A DNA stretch of 64,000 nucleotides, taken from positions 1 to 64,000 of the IMG/VR virus record IMGVR_UViG_3300042569_001270. The stretch is one strand, 5' to 3'. The notes beneath the pieces are model-generated. The model was not told where the DNA came from and did not search any database. It saw nothing but the letters and a program-made list of their open reading frames with translations. A program made the translations under genes and the position numbers. This stretch comes from a virus. Below are positions 29,137 to 37,276 of the stretch, piece by piece. Numbering within the stretch: position 1 is the stretch's first letter; each line of letters opens with the position of its first letter.

Positions 29137-30975
29137 ATGTCGCAGATCGTCTATTTCAACGGCACTAGGTTGGTTCGCCCCGGCGGTGCCTCGAAGCTCG
29201 ACGCTTCATCCTTCGAGGGCGTGACTGTCGAGGGCATCGGCAGCATCGGGATCATCGGTGAGGCCGACAACGGTGAAGATGGTGTCGCCATCGCCTTCAC
29301 CAACGCCTCCGCGATGGAGCAGTACTTCGGCAGCGGCGCTCTCGCCAACGCCGCGCGTGTGGCCTTCAGGCCGCTGAGCGACGCTCGCGTGGGCGACGCC
29401 AAGGCCCAGACGGTCTACGCCTACAAGACCAACGCGGGTACGGCGGCTTCGCTGAACCTCGCTGACGGTACCTCCGTGGTGAAGCTGACGGCTGCCAAGA
29501 AGGGCACCATCGGCAACACCTACACGGCGCTGGTCTCGTACGACGGCACCACCAAGCGGCGGACGTACACGATCACCCCCAACAGCAGCTCCGGCCTCAG
29601 GCAGGAGAGGATCGTTGTTAACGAGGGTGCCAAGCTCAAGATTTGGTACAAGGGCGCGGGTACGGTTCCCAAGGTCTTTACGACTGCCGACTCGACGAAC
29701 ATCGGCTGGCTGCAGAAGATCACCCTGAACGCGACGACCACGCCTGCGGATCAGGACAAGCTGGAGATCGCGTTTGACGACGGGACGATCTCGTCCATTC
29801 AGGACCTTGCCACCCGCATCAACGGGTCGCTGAACACCGCTGGCACCCCTGTGAACGTCTGGGGTGCCACGGTCGTCAGCACGTCGGACGCCCTTCGCTT
29901 CCACCCGCGCACGCTCGACACCATCGCTTCCCCCGGCCCCACCGTGGGTACGGCGGAGGTCAGCGCGACGGACATCTCGGGTCTGCTGCAGGACTCGCTG
30001 GATGCGATCAACAACAGCCTGACGCTGGTGACGGCGGCCCTGCCTGCTTCGTTCACGAAGCGCTCTGTGCCGGTGGCGTTCACCGAGCCGCTGCAGCTGA
30101 CCGGCGGCGCACTCGGTACGACTGCTGTGGGTGCTCTCCAGACCGCTCTGGACAGATTCAAGGCCATCGACGTTCCGGGCCTTGTGATCACCAGCACGGA
30201 CGCTGCGAGCATCAAGCTCCTTGCGAATCACTGCACGGAGATGTCGAGCACCGGATCAAGCAAGAAGGAGCGCACGGGCTACGCGGGCGTCACTGGCTCC
30301 AAGGCGGAGATTCTTGCGTGCGCTGGGCAGAACGCTGGGTGCGCCGACCTCGTTCTGACCTGTCAGAAGTGGCACACGGTTGATCGCTTTGCGAACAACG
30401 TGGTCTACCCTGAGTGGGCTTCCGCTCTTGCTCTTTGCTCCGCTCGCGCGGGCCTTGAGCCGGGCGAGCCGCTGACGTGGAAGTTCTTCTCGGCCACCGA
30501 CATCTCGTCGGCCAACACCGCTTGGACTCCGCAGGGCGACGCTGAGGACCTCATCCTCGGTGGTGTGTGCGTGTTCGAGCGCAACCGCTCGGGCGTCAAG
30601 CTGCTGAAGGGCATCACGACCTACACGCAGTTTGATAACGACGTGTTTGTCGAGGAGTCCATCATCACGAACGTGAAGGCCATGTCGAAGGAGTTCCGTG
30701 AGCTTCTGGAGCTTCGCTACACGGGCCGCAAGGCCACTCCGGCGATCCTCGGAGATATGCGGGCCACTGCCGTGGAGTTCTGGGGTCAGAAGCGTGCGCA
30801 GGGCCGGATCGTGGACTCCGTCGTCAACGGGCAGACGACGAAGTTTGCCTACCGGAACCTCTTGATCTCAGCCAACCGTGATCAGGTGTTCGTGGACGTC
30901 GAGATCAGCCCGGTCTCCGGCATCAACTTCCAGCTTGAGACGATCCGTCTCGTCCCGGCGACGCTGAGCGTCTAA
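29137..30975 (+). CDS. Contractile tail sheath protein
   Basis: ATG 29137 follows GAGGAGAG. The 612-aa protein has the sheath C-terminal core: YTQFDNDVFVEESIITNVKA, then EFRELLELRYTGRKATP, then VFVDVEISPVSGINF near the end, preceded by CADLVLTCQKWHTVDRFANN. It polymerises around the tail tube and contracts on infection. Large central beta-rich domains (residues ~90-330) are probably surface insertions. This gene proves a myovirus morphology. Confidence 0.9.
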   Translation: MSQIVYFNGTRLVRPGGASKLDASSFEGVTVEGIGSIGIIGEADNGEDGVAIAFTNASAMEQYFGSGALANAARVAFRPLSDARVGDAKAQTVYAYKTNAGTAASLNLADGTSVVKLTAAKKGTIGNTYTALVSYDGTTKRRTYTITPNSSSGLRQERIVVNEGAKLKIWYKGAGTVPKVFTTADSTNIGWLQKITLNATTTPADQDKLEIAFDDGTISSIQDLATRINGSLNTAGTPVNVWGATVVSTSDALRFHPRTLDTIASPGPTVGTAEVSATDISGLLQDSLDAINNSLTLVTAALPASFTKRSVPVAFTEPLQLTGGALGTTAVGALQTALDRFKAIDVPGLVITSTDAASIKLLANHCTEMSSTGSSKKERTGYAGVTGSKAEILACAGQNAGCADLVLTCQKWHTVDRFANNVVYPEWASALALCSARAGLEPGEPLTWKFFSATDISSANTAWTPQGDAEDLILGGVCVFERNRSGVKLLKGITTYTQFDNDVFVEESIITNVKAMSKEFRELLELRYTGRKATPAILGDMRATAVEFWGQKRAQGRIVDSVVNGQTTKFAYRNLLISANRDQVFVDVEISPVSGINFQLETIRLVPATLSV

Positions 30976-31002
30976 GCCCTTCACACGAGAGAGAGGTGAC
31001 AC

Positions 31003-31512
31003 ATGGCTGTCCTTACTGGTTCACGAGCGTTGTTCAAGATGAACGTTGCTGGAGGTGCTGAGGCCAAGGTTGGCTACGCCTTCGGCGTAGACATCGACGA
31101 AGAGATCATGCACGAGGAGGTCCAGACGCTGGACTCCCTCTCGGTCACGGAGCACGTTCCCGTTGCCTACCGCGTGAACATGTCCGCCGAGTTGTTCCGC
31201 ACCATCCCCACGGGCGGTAAGACCGTCGTCGGTGAGGACGGCGTGTCGAAGGACTCGACAGCGCTCGCGCAGGGCATGAAGGAAGCGGGCCTGATGGCGA
31301 GGATCGGTAACGGTGACTCTGCCGCCCTCACGCAGGCGCTTCTCGTGGCCAAGCTGTACGATGCGGGCGCGAACAACGCTGCCATCGGAGAGGTCTCTGG
31401 CGTGCGCGTGGTCAGCAATCGCTTCTCGGTGCGTGCCCGCCAGATCGTTGCTGACAACGTCCGCTTCGTCGCTCGGCGCTTCAAGGACTACTCGGAGTTG
31501 TTCCCGACGTAG
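31003..31512 (+). CDS. Tail tube protein
   Basis: ATG 31003 follows GAGAGAGG. The 169-aa protein lies directly after the sheath, and its pattern (NVAGGAEAKVGYAFGVDID, EEVQTLDSLSVTEHVPVAYR, NRFSVRARQIVADNVRFVAR) fits the tube-type beta barrel with two long hairpins. A strong terminator follows, as often seen after abundantly made tube proteins. Confidence 0.8.
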   Translation: MAVLTGSRALFKMNVAGGAEAKVGYAFGVDIDEEIMHEEVQTLDSLSVTEHVPVAYRVNMSAELFRTIPTGGKTVVGEDGVSKDSTALAQGMKEAGLMARIGNGDSAALTQALLVAKLYDAGANNAAIGEVSGVRVVSNRFSVRARQIVADNVRFVARRFKDYSELFPT

Positions 31513-31542
31513 TGGCGTTATCAAGACGGTTCTGGTAGAAGG

Positions 31543-31575
31543 AGCCTGCGGAGAAATCCGCAGGCTTTTTTCTTA
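31543..31575 (+). terminator. Rho-independent terminator after the tube gene
   Basis: AGCCTGCGGA (31543-31552), GAAA loop, TCCGCAGGCT (31557-31566), then TTTTTTCTT. A ten-pair perfect stem with a T-tract is a classic intrinsic terminator; it likely limits read-through from sheath/tube into chaperone and tape-measure genes. Confidence 0.9.
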
Positions 31576-31589
31576 ACAAGGGAGCAACC

Positions 31590-32030
31590 ATGACGACCGA
31601 GAACGACATCGAGCTGAAGGAAGAGATCGCAGAATACGCCGAGATCGGTGAGGACCTGAAGCCGGGGCAGACTCGTGTGCAGGCCATCGAGGCCGACGCG
31701 AAGGTCAAGCGCTTCAAGAACAGTCACACGTTCCTGTTCGAGCACAACTCCGCTCTTGATAAGCGCGTGTTCTCTGGGACGATCACAATCAAGCGCCTCA
31801 ACATCGGTGAGCTGGCTCGGGCCGAGACGGAGATCGCTCGCCGCAACACTGGCCTCAACCCTAGCGATCCGATTTCGTTCTTCAACGAGCGGCTCATCAC
31901 TGTGACCTCGCGCGTCGTCGATGGACCGGACTGGGCGAAGAACGTCGAGAACAGCGACGAGCTTCACGATCCTCTTGTCGTCCAGCGCTTGTGGGAAGAG
32001 GTGCAGAAGTACGAAAACTCGTTTCGTTGA
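31590..32030 (+). CDS. Tail assembly chaperone, upstream frame (G-like)
   Basis: ATG 31590 follows AAGGGAG. The 146-aa protein has beta strands (FLFEHNSALDKRVFSGTITI) and a helical C-terminus, as in the first protein of tail assembly chaperone pairs, and it sits in the expected place between tube and tape measure. It ends UCG-UUU-CGU-UGA, which is a candidate +1 frameshift site joining it to the downstream frame. Confidence 0.75.
   Translation: MTTENDIELKEEIAEYAEIGEDLKPGQTRVQAIEADAKVKRFKNSHTFLFEHNSALDKRVFSGTITIKRLNIGELARAETEIARRNTGLNPSDPISFFNERLITVTSRVVDGPDWAKNVENSDELHDPLVVQRLWEEVQKYENSFR
32019..32030 (+). promoter_or_regulatory. Candidate programmed +1 frameshift site (UUU-CGU-UGA)
   Basis: At 32022-32024 a UUU codon is followed by CGU and then UGA. 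Slipping one base forward moves tRNA-Phe from UUU to UUC, a perfect match, and leads to GUU GAG UUU in the downstream frame. The core UUU-CGU is the same as the shift site of influenza PA-X, and the adjacent stop adds a pause as in RF2. The downstream frame has no usable start of its own. Confidence 0.6.
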
Positions 32031-32412
32031 GTTTTATCAACAACGACTCAAGGGTCTTCGTAAGATCGCTGAAGAGAATCTGAAGAGCGAGTTCCTCCGT
32101 CGGTACATCTGCAAGAAGTACATGATGCCACCGACGGACCCTCGCTACCTCGCCTACACGCCAGAAGCCCTCTGGATCGAGTGGTTCGAGGACATGCTGG
32201 AGAAGGACCCTGACAAGCTCAAGGAAGCCTTCGTCACCAAGGAAGAGGCGAACGGAGCGGTCTTCACTGGGAACAAGGCCTTCGACGAGGCTGAGGCTCT
32301 GGCCGTGAGCGGCGACTACGCTGCTCTGGACAGGCTTACGTCGTCTTGGGACACTGGATCGTCACCCGTCGAAGAGCCTCCAGAAGAAGGGTTTGTCGAC
32401 GTCTACAAGTAG
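32026..32412 (+). CDS. Tail assembly chaperone, downstream frame (T-like extension)
   Basis: This frame is open through the end of the upstream ORF. The first plausible protein sequence begins exactly after the candidate shift site: VEFYQQRLKGLRKIAEENL, then a helix-rich region (RRYICKKYMMPPTDPRYLAY, then FEDMLEKDPDKLKEAFV). The fusion with the upstream 144 or so residues would be about 270 aa. No ribosome binding site with a start lies near this junction. Such G/GT fusions interact with the tape measure during tail assembly. Confidence 0.65.
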   Translation, partial: VEFYQQRLKGLRKIAEENLKSEFLRRYICKKYMMPPTDPRYLAYTPEALWIEWFEDMLEKDPDKLKEAFVTKEEANGAVFTGNKAFDEAEALAVSGDYAALDRLTSSWDTGSSPVEEPPEEGFVDVYK

Positions 32413-32421
32413 GGAGCTTCG

Positions 32422-34779
32422 ATGGCAGCGCCTTCTCGTCCTCTTAATAAAAGGCATGACACCCTTATTCAAGAGGCTCTCAAGCAGCAGAACACCATCT
32501 ACACTGAAGAGCAGCAGGCTCATGTAGATTACAAAGCTGCGCTGAAGAACCGCGACAAGGACATCGGGACGTTCCGCGATGCACGGCATAAGCTCAAGCG
32601 TGCGGAGGCCGCGTCTAACAAGTACAGCTCTGCCCTGATCGACTCTATTAAGACAAACGCCGCTGCGTTTGAGGGCATCTACGATACTTGGGAAGACCTT
32701 ATTAAAGCCAACCGCCGCTTTGAAGCAAACATGAAGCAGGCGGGAGGCGACCTCCGCAGGTCACAGCGGAAGAACTCCCAGCAAGGCTTCCAGCGGCAGA
32801 TGATGCTCCAAGCCGGAGCGCAGGGCGTCAACGCTATCGCGGAACTGAGCACCGTCAATAGGCTCCCTGTCATCGGTGGTGCCATTCAGAGCGGTGTCGG
32901 TACTGCCGTCAACGCGGGCCTCATGGGAGCGGGGGCGACAACAGCAGCGGCGATGGGCGGTTTGGCGTTCTTAGGTGCTGGGATCGCTGGAGGCGTTGCT
33001 AACGCCTACAACCAGTTCGAGAGCGAGGAGGCTCTTGAGCGTCAGCTTGGGCAGCGTATGGGCGTCGGCGCAGGCCGAGGCTTCATTCGCGACATGCGCA
33101 AGCAGGGTCTCACCCGCGAGCAGATCGGTGGGCTTGGTAGCGGGCTGTCCCAGACTGTTGGATCAACCAGCGAGGCTGTAGGCGTCTATCAGATGCAGAC
33201 GGCTTTTGGGATCAATCCAATGGGGGCGATGGGGGCGATGGCCTCCACTGGTCAGGGTAGCCAGCTCCGCATGGTTCAAAACGCGATCAGCGTAGGCATG
33301 GCGCAAGGCCTTGCTCGTGGTCGCTTTGGCGAGATGGTGGACGGACTGCAGCACCTCGTTCGTCAGCAGGGGATTGGCGTCGGTGTTGGCGGTGAGGAGC
33401 TTGGCGGGACACTCGGCTACATGGGTGCGCTGGGCAGCCGCATGGGTATCAAGGGTTCACAGTTTATGGGCGTGATGGGGCAGCTGGACGCCTCTGCTCG
33501 CGGCAAGACTGGTGGCCTGTCTGAGAGCATTAGCTTCCTCTCGGCCTACAACTACTTGCAGGCTGGGGGTCGAGGTGCGCTGGAGGGTCTCGGCTCTTCC
33601 GGTTCTGGTGGTCGGGTTACACCCTTTGACGTTCAGGAGATGATGGAGCGGGGATCAACCGGCAAGGGGGGTATGGGTCGTATTCAAATTACTAACATGC
33701 TGGAACAGTACCGGCGCATCGCTGGTACGTCCGCTGCTGATATGGAGATGTCAGCACGCAGGGCGAAAACTCCTGAGGAGCAGGCGCAGATTGACGCTGC
33801 CAAGGGGCGCTACCAGATGATGCAGCAGGGTCTGGTGACCGGTGGCGCTGCTGCCAACCTGACAGTTGCTCGCCAGTTGACCGACGCTTTCCTCACAACC
33901 GGAAACATTAGTGATAAAGACATCAAGACTGCGCAGGACGCTGGTAAGTCTCAACAAGAAAAGTCGTTCGACGAGATTCACGAGCAGACCGGTCTACAGC
34001 AGCGCATTGCCTACGGTATCGAGGCCCTTGGGCGCAGCATGCCGGGCACAGGCGGCACGTTTAATCGCACGTTTGAGGGCCTTTTGGCAGGGCTTAACGG
34101 TGAAGCCGCTACTAGGTTTATCACTCCGGGCGAGCGGGCAGCAGGGTACTTTAACAATGACGACTCATCATACGGTGAGGCTCGCTTTTCTGAAGGGCGT
34201 GTAAAGCTTTATCAAGAAGCTCAAGCTCGCCGTCGTGCAGAGTTTAAGAAGCAAGGGTGGGATTACTGGGAAGACCCAAGTGACTTTAACCTTGTTTACG
34301 AGCCTTCTAAAGAAGGTCGCGCACTACAAGATTTTAACAAAAACGGTGTAACCGAGGATTTTAAGTCTCTGCTCTCGACGTTTACTGAGACCATTACTAA
34401 CGACCCTGCCGTAAGTGAGGAAATGAAGGCCGCCGCTCAGGCGGCACAAGGTATGCTGCTTCGTGAGATTGCTGACCCCGCAACGGAGCTTCGTAACTTT
34501 AAGGGTATGGGCGGCGGCGTAGTCCCCCTCAAGGACTCTGCAGGCGGACAGTTTACGCCCGAGCAACTGGCAAATATCGCTAACGTTGGCGGCGGACTTG
34601 CCGACGTCTTTGTTGGTGGTGTGGGTAGTAGGAGTATTGAGGACTTGCGGGCTTTGACCTCTCAGTTGGCGAGGGGTGAACTTTCCCTCCCCAGTATTCA
34701 GCGGTCAGAAGATGTGATCCAATTTTACGTTAAAAGGCTCCAAGAGCTTCAGCCCCTCCCCGGTCAAGCCACGAGGTAG
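32422..34779 (+). CDS. Tape measure protein
   Basis: ATG 32422 follows GGGAGC. The 785-aa protein starts with a long charged coiled coil (residues 1-110), then hydrophobic Gly/Ala-rich stretches (VIGGAIQSGVGTAVNAGLMG, AAAMGGLAFLGAGIAGGV) that look membrane-active, then long helical segments to the C-terminus. Position after the chaperones and this layout are standard for tape measure proteins, which set tail length and may help DNA enter. It is modest in size, implying a short-to-medium tail if length scales normally. Confidence 0.7.
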   Translation: MAAPSRPLNKRHDTLIQEALKQQNTIYTEEQQAHVDYKAALKNRDKDIGTFRDARHKLKRAEAASNKYSSALIDSIKTNAAAFEGIYDTWEDLIKANRRFEANMKQAGGDLRRSQRKNSQQGFQRQMMLQAGAQGVNAIAELSTVNRLPVIGGAIQSGVGTAVNAGLMGAGATTAAAMGGLAFLGAGIAGGVANAYNQFESEEALERQLGQRMGVGAGRGFIRDMRKQGLTREQIGGLGSGLSQTVGSTSEAVGVYQMQTAFGINPMGAMGAMASTGQGSQLRMVQNAISVGMAQGLARGRFGEMVDGLQHLVRQQGIGVGVGGEELGGTLGYMGALGSRMGIKGSQFMGVMGQLDASARGKTGGLSESISFLSAYNYLQAGGRGALEGLGSSGSGGRVTPFDVQEMMERGSTGKGGMGRIQITNMLEQYRRIAGTSAADMEMSARRAKTPEEQAQIDAAKGRYQMMQQGLVTGGAAANLTVARQLTDAFLTTGNISDKDIKTAQDAGKSQQEKSFDEIHEQTGLQQRIAYGIEALGRSMPGTGGTFNRTFEGLLAGLNGEAATRFITPGERAAGYFNNDDSSYGEARFSEGRVKLYQEAQARRRAEFKKQGWDYWEDPSDFNLVYEPSKEGRALQDFNKNGVTEDFKSLLSTFTETITNDPAVSEEMKAAAQAAQGMLLREIADPATELRNFKGMGGGVVPLKDSAGGQFTPEQLANIANVGGGLADVFVGGVGSRSIEDLRALTSQLARGELSLPSIQRSEDVIQFYVKRLQELQPLPGQATR

Positions 34780-34782
34780 CCC

Positions 34783-36534
34783 GTGACCGTCTACGCACAA
34801 TCTTCGTCCGTCATTGTTAACTTTTTTGGCGGCAGGTCCACTGATACCGGCGCTACCAAGAGCAGGCTCGGTGATGTGTCTGCTGACGTCGTAGGGGCGC
34901 AGGTACGGCTTACTCGTGCTCCCGCAGAGACTGGCGGTAACGGCTTCTCTCTGACCCTCGTCCCTCGCAACCACGACTACCTTGAAGAGGTCTCCGTAGG
35001 TGACTGGGTCAGCATCAGCATGTCCAACGGTGAGGTGACCGAGTGCCTTATGCTTGGGGTTGTTGATCTTGTAAATAGCAGCGTTAAGACGGCCTCTACC
35101 GGCGCTGTCGAGAGCGTCGTCACAATCGCAGGCCGGGACTGGTCCAAGGTCCTTGCTGCGACCGAGATGGTCTACGACACCTTCATCGGCTCAGGGATTG
35201 AGAAGCAGTACCTCATGCTCGAAGCCGCAAAGTGGATGAATTCCCAGAAGGGCGTGAAGTTCTCTCCCTCTGAGTTTGTTGAGTTCCTTCTGCCTTTGTA
35301 CTTGGGTGGCTCGCTGCCAAAAGCAGGCGGTACTTCTTTGATCCGACAGTTCTTGGTGCCCACCAATGGCGAGAACGTCATGTCCGCTAAGGGAGAGACC
35401 GCCGCTATGGCGGGTACTCTGCTTAACCTCAAACTTTCGCCCACAAGGGGCAAGGCCCCGCTTATTGTTCAAAACACCTCGCAGAACCTGCTGAGCATGC
35501 TCAGGGAAGTCTCGCACCCTATTCTTAATGAGCTTTGGTACGAGACTGATCCGAAAGGCCTCAGCGCTGCAAAGCCTTTCGTCGCTACTATGCGCGAGTA
35601 CCCTTACGCGCGAGACGCTTTCTCTAAACTTGATAATTTTTCTCTCTCCGACGCTGAGTGTATGTCGGTGTCTCTGGGTGCGCAGAGCGCAGATACTTAC
35701 AACTGGTTTCGTCTCAGGGCGACGGGTGGTATCGGTGACGACTCTGATCTTCTTCAGGGCGCACGACCGGGCGTTTATGTTAAAAACTCTATTCAGAAGT
35801 TTGGCCTTAGGCGCTACGAGGCTGCCACCCCTTTTGCCGTGTTCGCGGACTCGCCTTCAGCCGCTCCAAGCTCAAGCAGCAGCCGAGCTACGGTTGTGCA
35901 AGTGGTCGAGCAGTGGGTTGATCTTATTACTTCTTGGTACGCTCTCGCCTACACTTACCGGTCTGGTCAGTTCATCTGCCGCTTCCGCCCAGACATTCGG
36001 CCGGGACGCAGGCTGGACTACAGCAGCCCGTTCGAGCCGCATCAGGCAGGCAAGTATTACATCGACGCGGTCACACACAACTTCACCTATCCGGGCGCGG
36101 CCACAACTTCAGTGATCGTTTCTCGCGGCGTAGCGTCTGAAGCACAACTTGATCGCAGTAACGTAGACAGCCTCAGGAAGTGGGCTGGCTACGTTAGGAT
36201 CAACACTACTGCGCTGACGACAACCGCTGGTGTGGCGACTGGTGGAGCCGGTGCACCTACTGAAGGTCGTGTTGATCGCACCCCTGACATGGCCGTCACG
36301 TTCACAAACGCCTCTCACGACTGGGTCATTCCGGGTCTTAACGGTGCTGCCGGTGGGAGCTACCCGAGCAACGCGAACATCCCTCTTGCCAGCAGTCAGA
36401 AGGTCAACGTTCAGCGTTGGACCACAGGGCCTTCCGGTACGGTGTACGAGGAGGCGTTCTTCACAACAACTGCTGCAGGCTCTAACCAGACTGTTGACTG
36501 GAATACTCTGACTTGGAAGCCCACCGGAGGGTAG
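34783..36534 (+). CDS. Baseplate hub protein (gpD-like)
   Basis: GTG 34783 is three bases after the tape measure stop. The 583-aa protein begins with beta-rich domains (VGAQVRLTRAPAETGGNGFS, VVTIAGRDWSKVLA), the repeated-domain layout of late-control gpD/gp27-type hubs, followed by a central helical part and a Thr-rich C-terminal beta domain. It connects tube to spike. The family is inferred from layout and neighbours. Confidence 0.65.
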   Translation: MTVYAQSSSVIVNFFGGRSTDTGATKSRLGDVSADVVGAQVRLTRAPAETGGNGFSLTLVPRNHDYLEEVSVGDWVSISMSNGEVTECLMLGVVDLVNSSVKTASTGAVESVVTIAGRDWSKVLAATEMVYDTFIGSGIEKQYLMLEAAKWMNSQKGVKFSPSEFVEFLLPLYLGGSLPKAGGTSLIRQFLVPTNGENVMSAKGETAAMAGTLLNLKLSPTRGKAPLIVQNTSQNLLSMLREVSHPILNELWYETDPKGLSAAKPFVATMREYPYARDAFSKLDNFSLSDAECMSVSLGAQSADTYNWFRLRATGGIGDDSDLLQGARPGVYVKNSIQKFGLRRYEAATPFAVFADSPSAAPSSSSSRATVVQVVEQWVDLITSWYALAYTYRSGQFICRFRPDIRPGRRLDYSSPFEPHQAGKYYIDAVTHNFTYPGAATTSVIVSRGVASEAQLDRSNVDSLRKWAGYVRINTTALTTTAGVATGGAGAPTEGRVDRTPDMAVTFTNASHDWVIPGLNGAAGGSYPSNANIPLASSQKVNVQRWTTGPSGTVYEEAFFTTTAAGSNQTVDWNTLTWKPTGG

Positions 36535-36535
36535 C

Positions 36536-37273
36536 ATGCCCCAGATACCTATCGGACCCTTCGCAGGCTGGCTTGTCGAGGGCGTTGTTGTTAACTTTCG
36601 CCCTGCAGGCCACCCGCAGAACATCTACCGAGGTGAGGACGAGTACGTCGTTCGCGTGCTCTCCCATGCGAACTTCTTGGACCTCAACCACTGCCGTCTG
36701 GCCCAGCGGGTCGGGTACGACAACGGGCAGCAAGAGCACCTGCGCGTCGGCACCATTCGTGTAGACCAAAACTCAAACCAGTACGCCTCCAAGGTCCCTG
36801 AGACCTCGATGGACGGTGATCGAGTTCTGGTTCAGTTCATCGAAGGCGACGTCAACCGTTCGGTGATCACCCACGTTTTGACCCACAGCTTGAATAGGTG
36901 GGGAGACACTCACGACTCCTTCCGGGGGGCCGTGGTGCGCCGCAGGCACGCAGGCACCGAGGTGCTCTACGACGCCAACGGCAACATCGTGGTGACCTTG
37001 GGCGACAGCACCGTCCCCGACGTGAAGGGGGCCTCCAAGACTGCTACAGTCTTCATGGACGGCACGCAGGCGGCCAAGCTGGAGAAGGACAAGCTCTCGA
37101 TCTTCAACGGGGACAAGGCCGTGGCTCGCAAGGATGACGAGGTTACGATCACCGTCAGTGCCGCTGACATCACCGCTCTGGGGTTGGTCAGTCCGAGCGG
37201 GAGTGTCACAGGTTCGGGTGGCACCTTGAAGGGTACAGTCACCGCTGGGTCAGCCAAGTTCTTCACGGAGTAG
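36536..37273 (+). CDS. Baseplate spike protein (gpV-like)
   Basis: ATG 36536 overlaps the end of the hub region by tight spacing. The 245-aa protein has an OB-like domain (YVVRVLSHANFLDLNHCRLA, RVLVQFIEGDVNRSVITHVL) and then a beta-helix-like C-terminus with short repeats (TEVLYDANGNIVVTLGDSTV, VTGSGGTLKGTVTAGSAKFF). This matches membrane-puncturing spikes of contractile tails. No C-terminal metal-binding HxH is obvious. Confidence 0.7.
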   Translation: MPQIPIGPFAGWLVEGVVVNFRPAGHPQNIYRGEDEYVVRVLSHANFLDLNHCRLAQRVGYDNGQQEHLRVGTIRVDQNSNQYASKVPETSMDGDRVLVQFIEGDVNRSVITHVLTHSLNRWGDTHDSFRGAVVRRRHAGTEVLYDANGNIVVTLGDSTVPDVKGASKTATVFMDGTQAAKLEKDKLSIFNGDKAVARKDDEVTITVSAADITALGLVSPSGSVTGSGGTLKGTVTAGSAKFFTE

Positions 37274-37276
37274 ACG

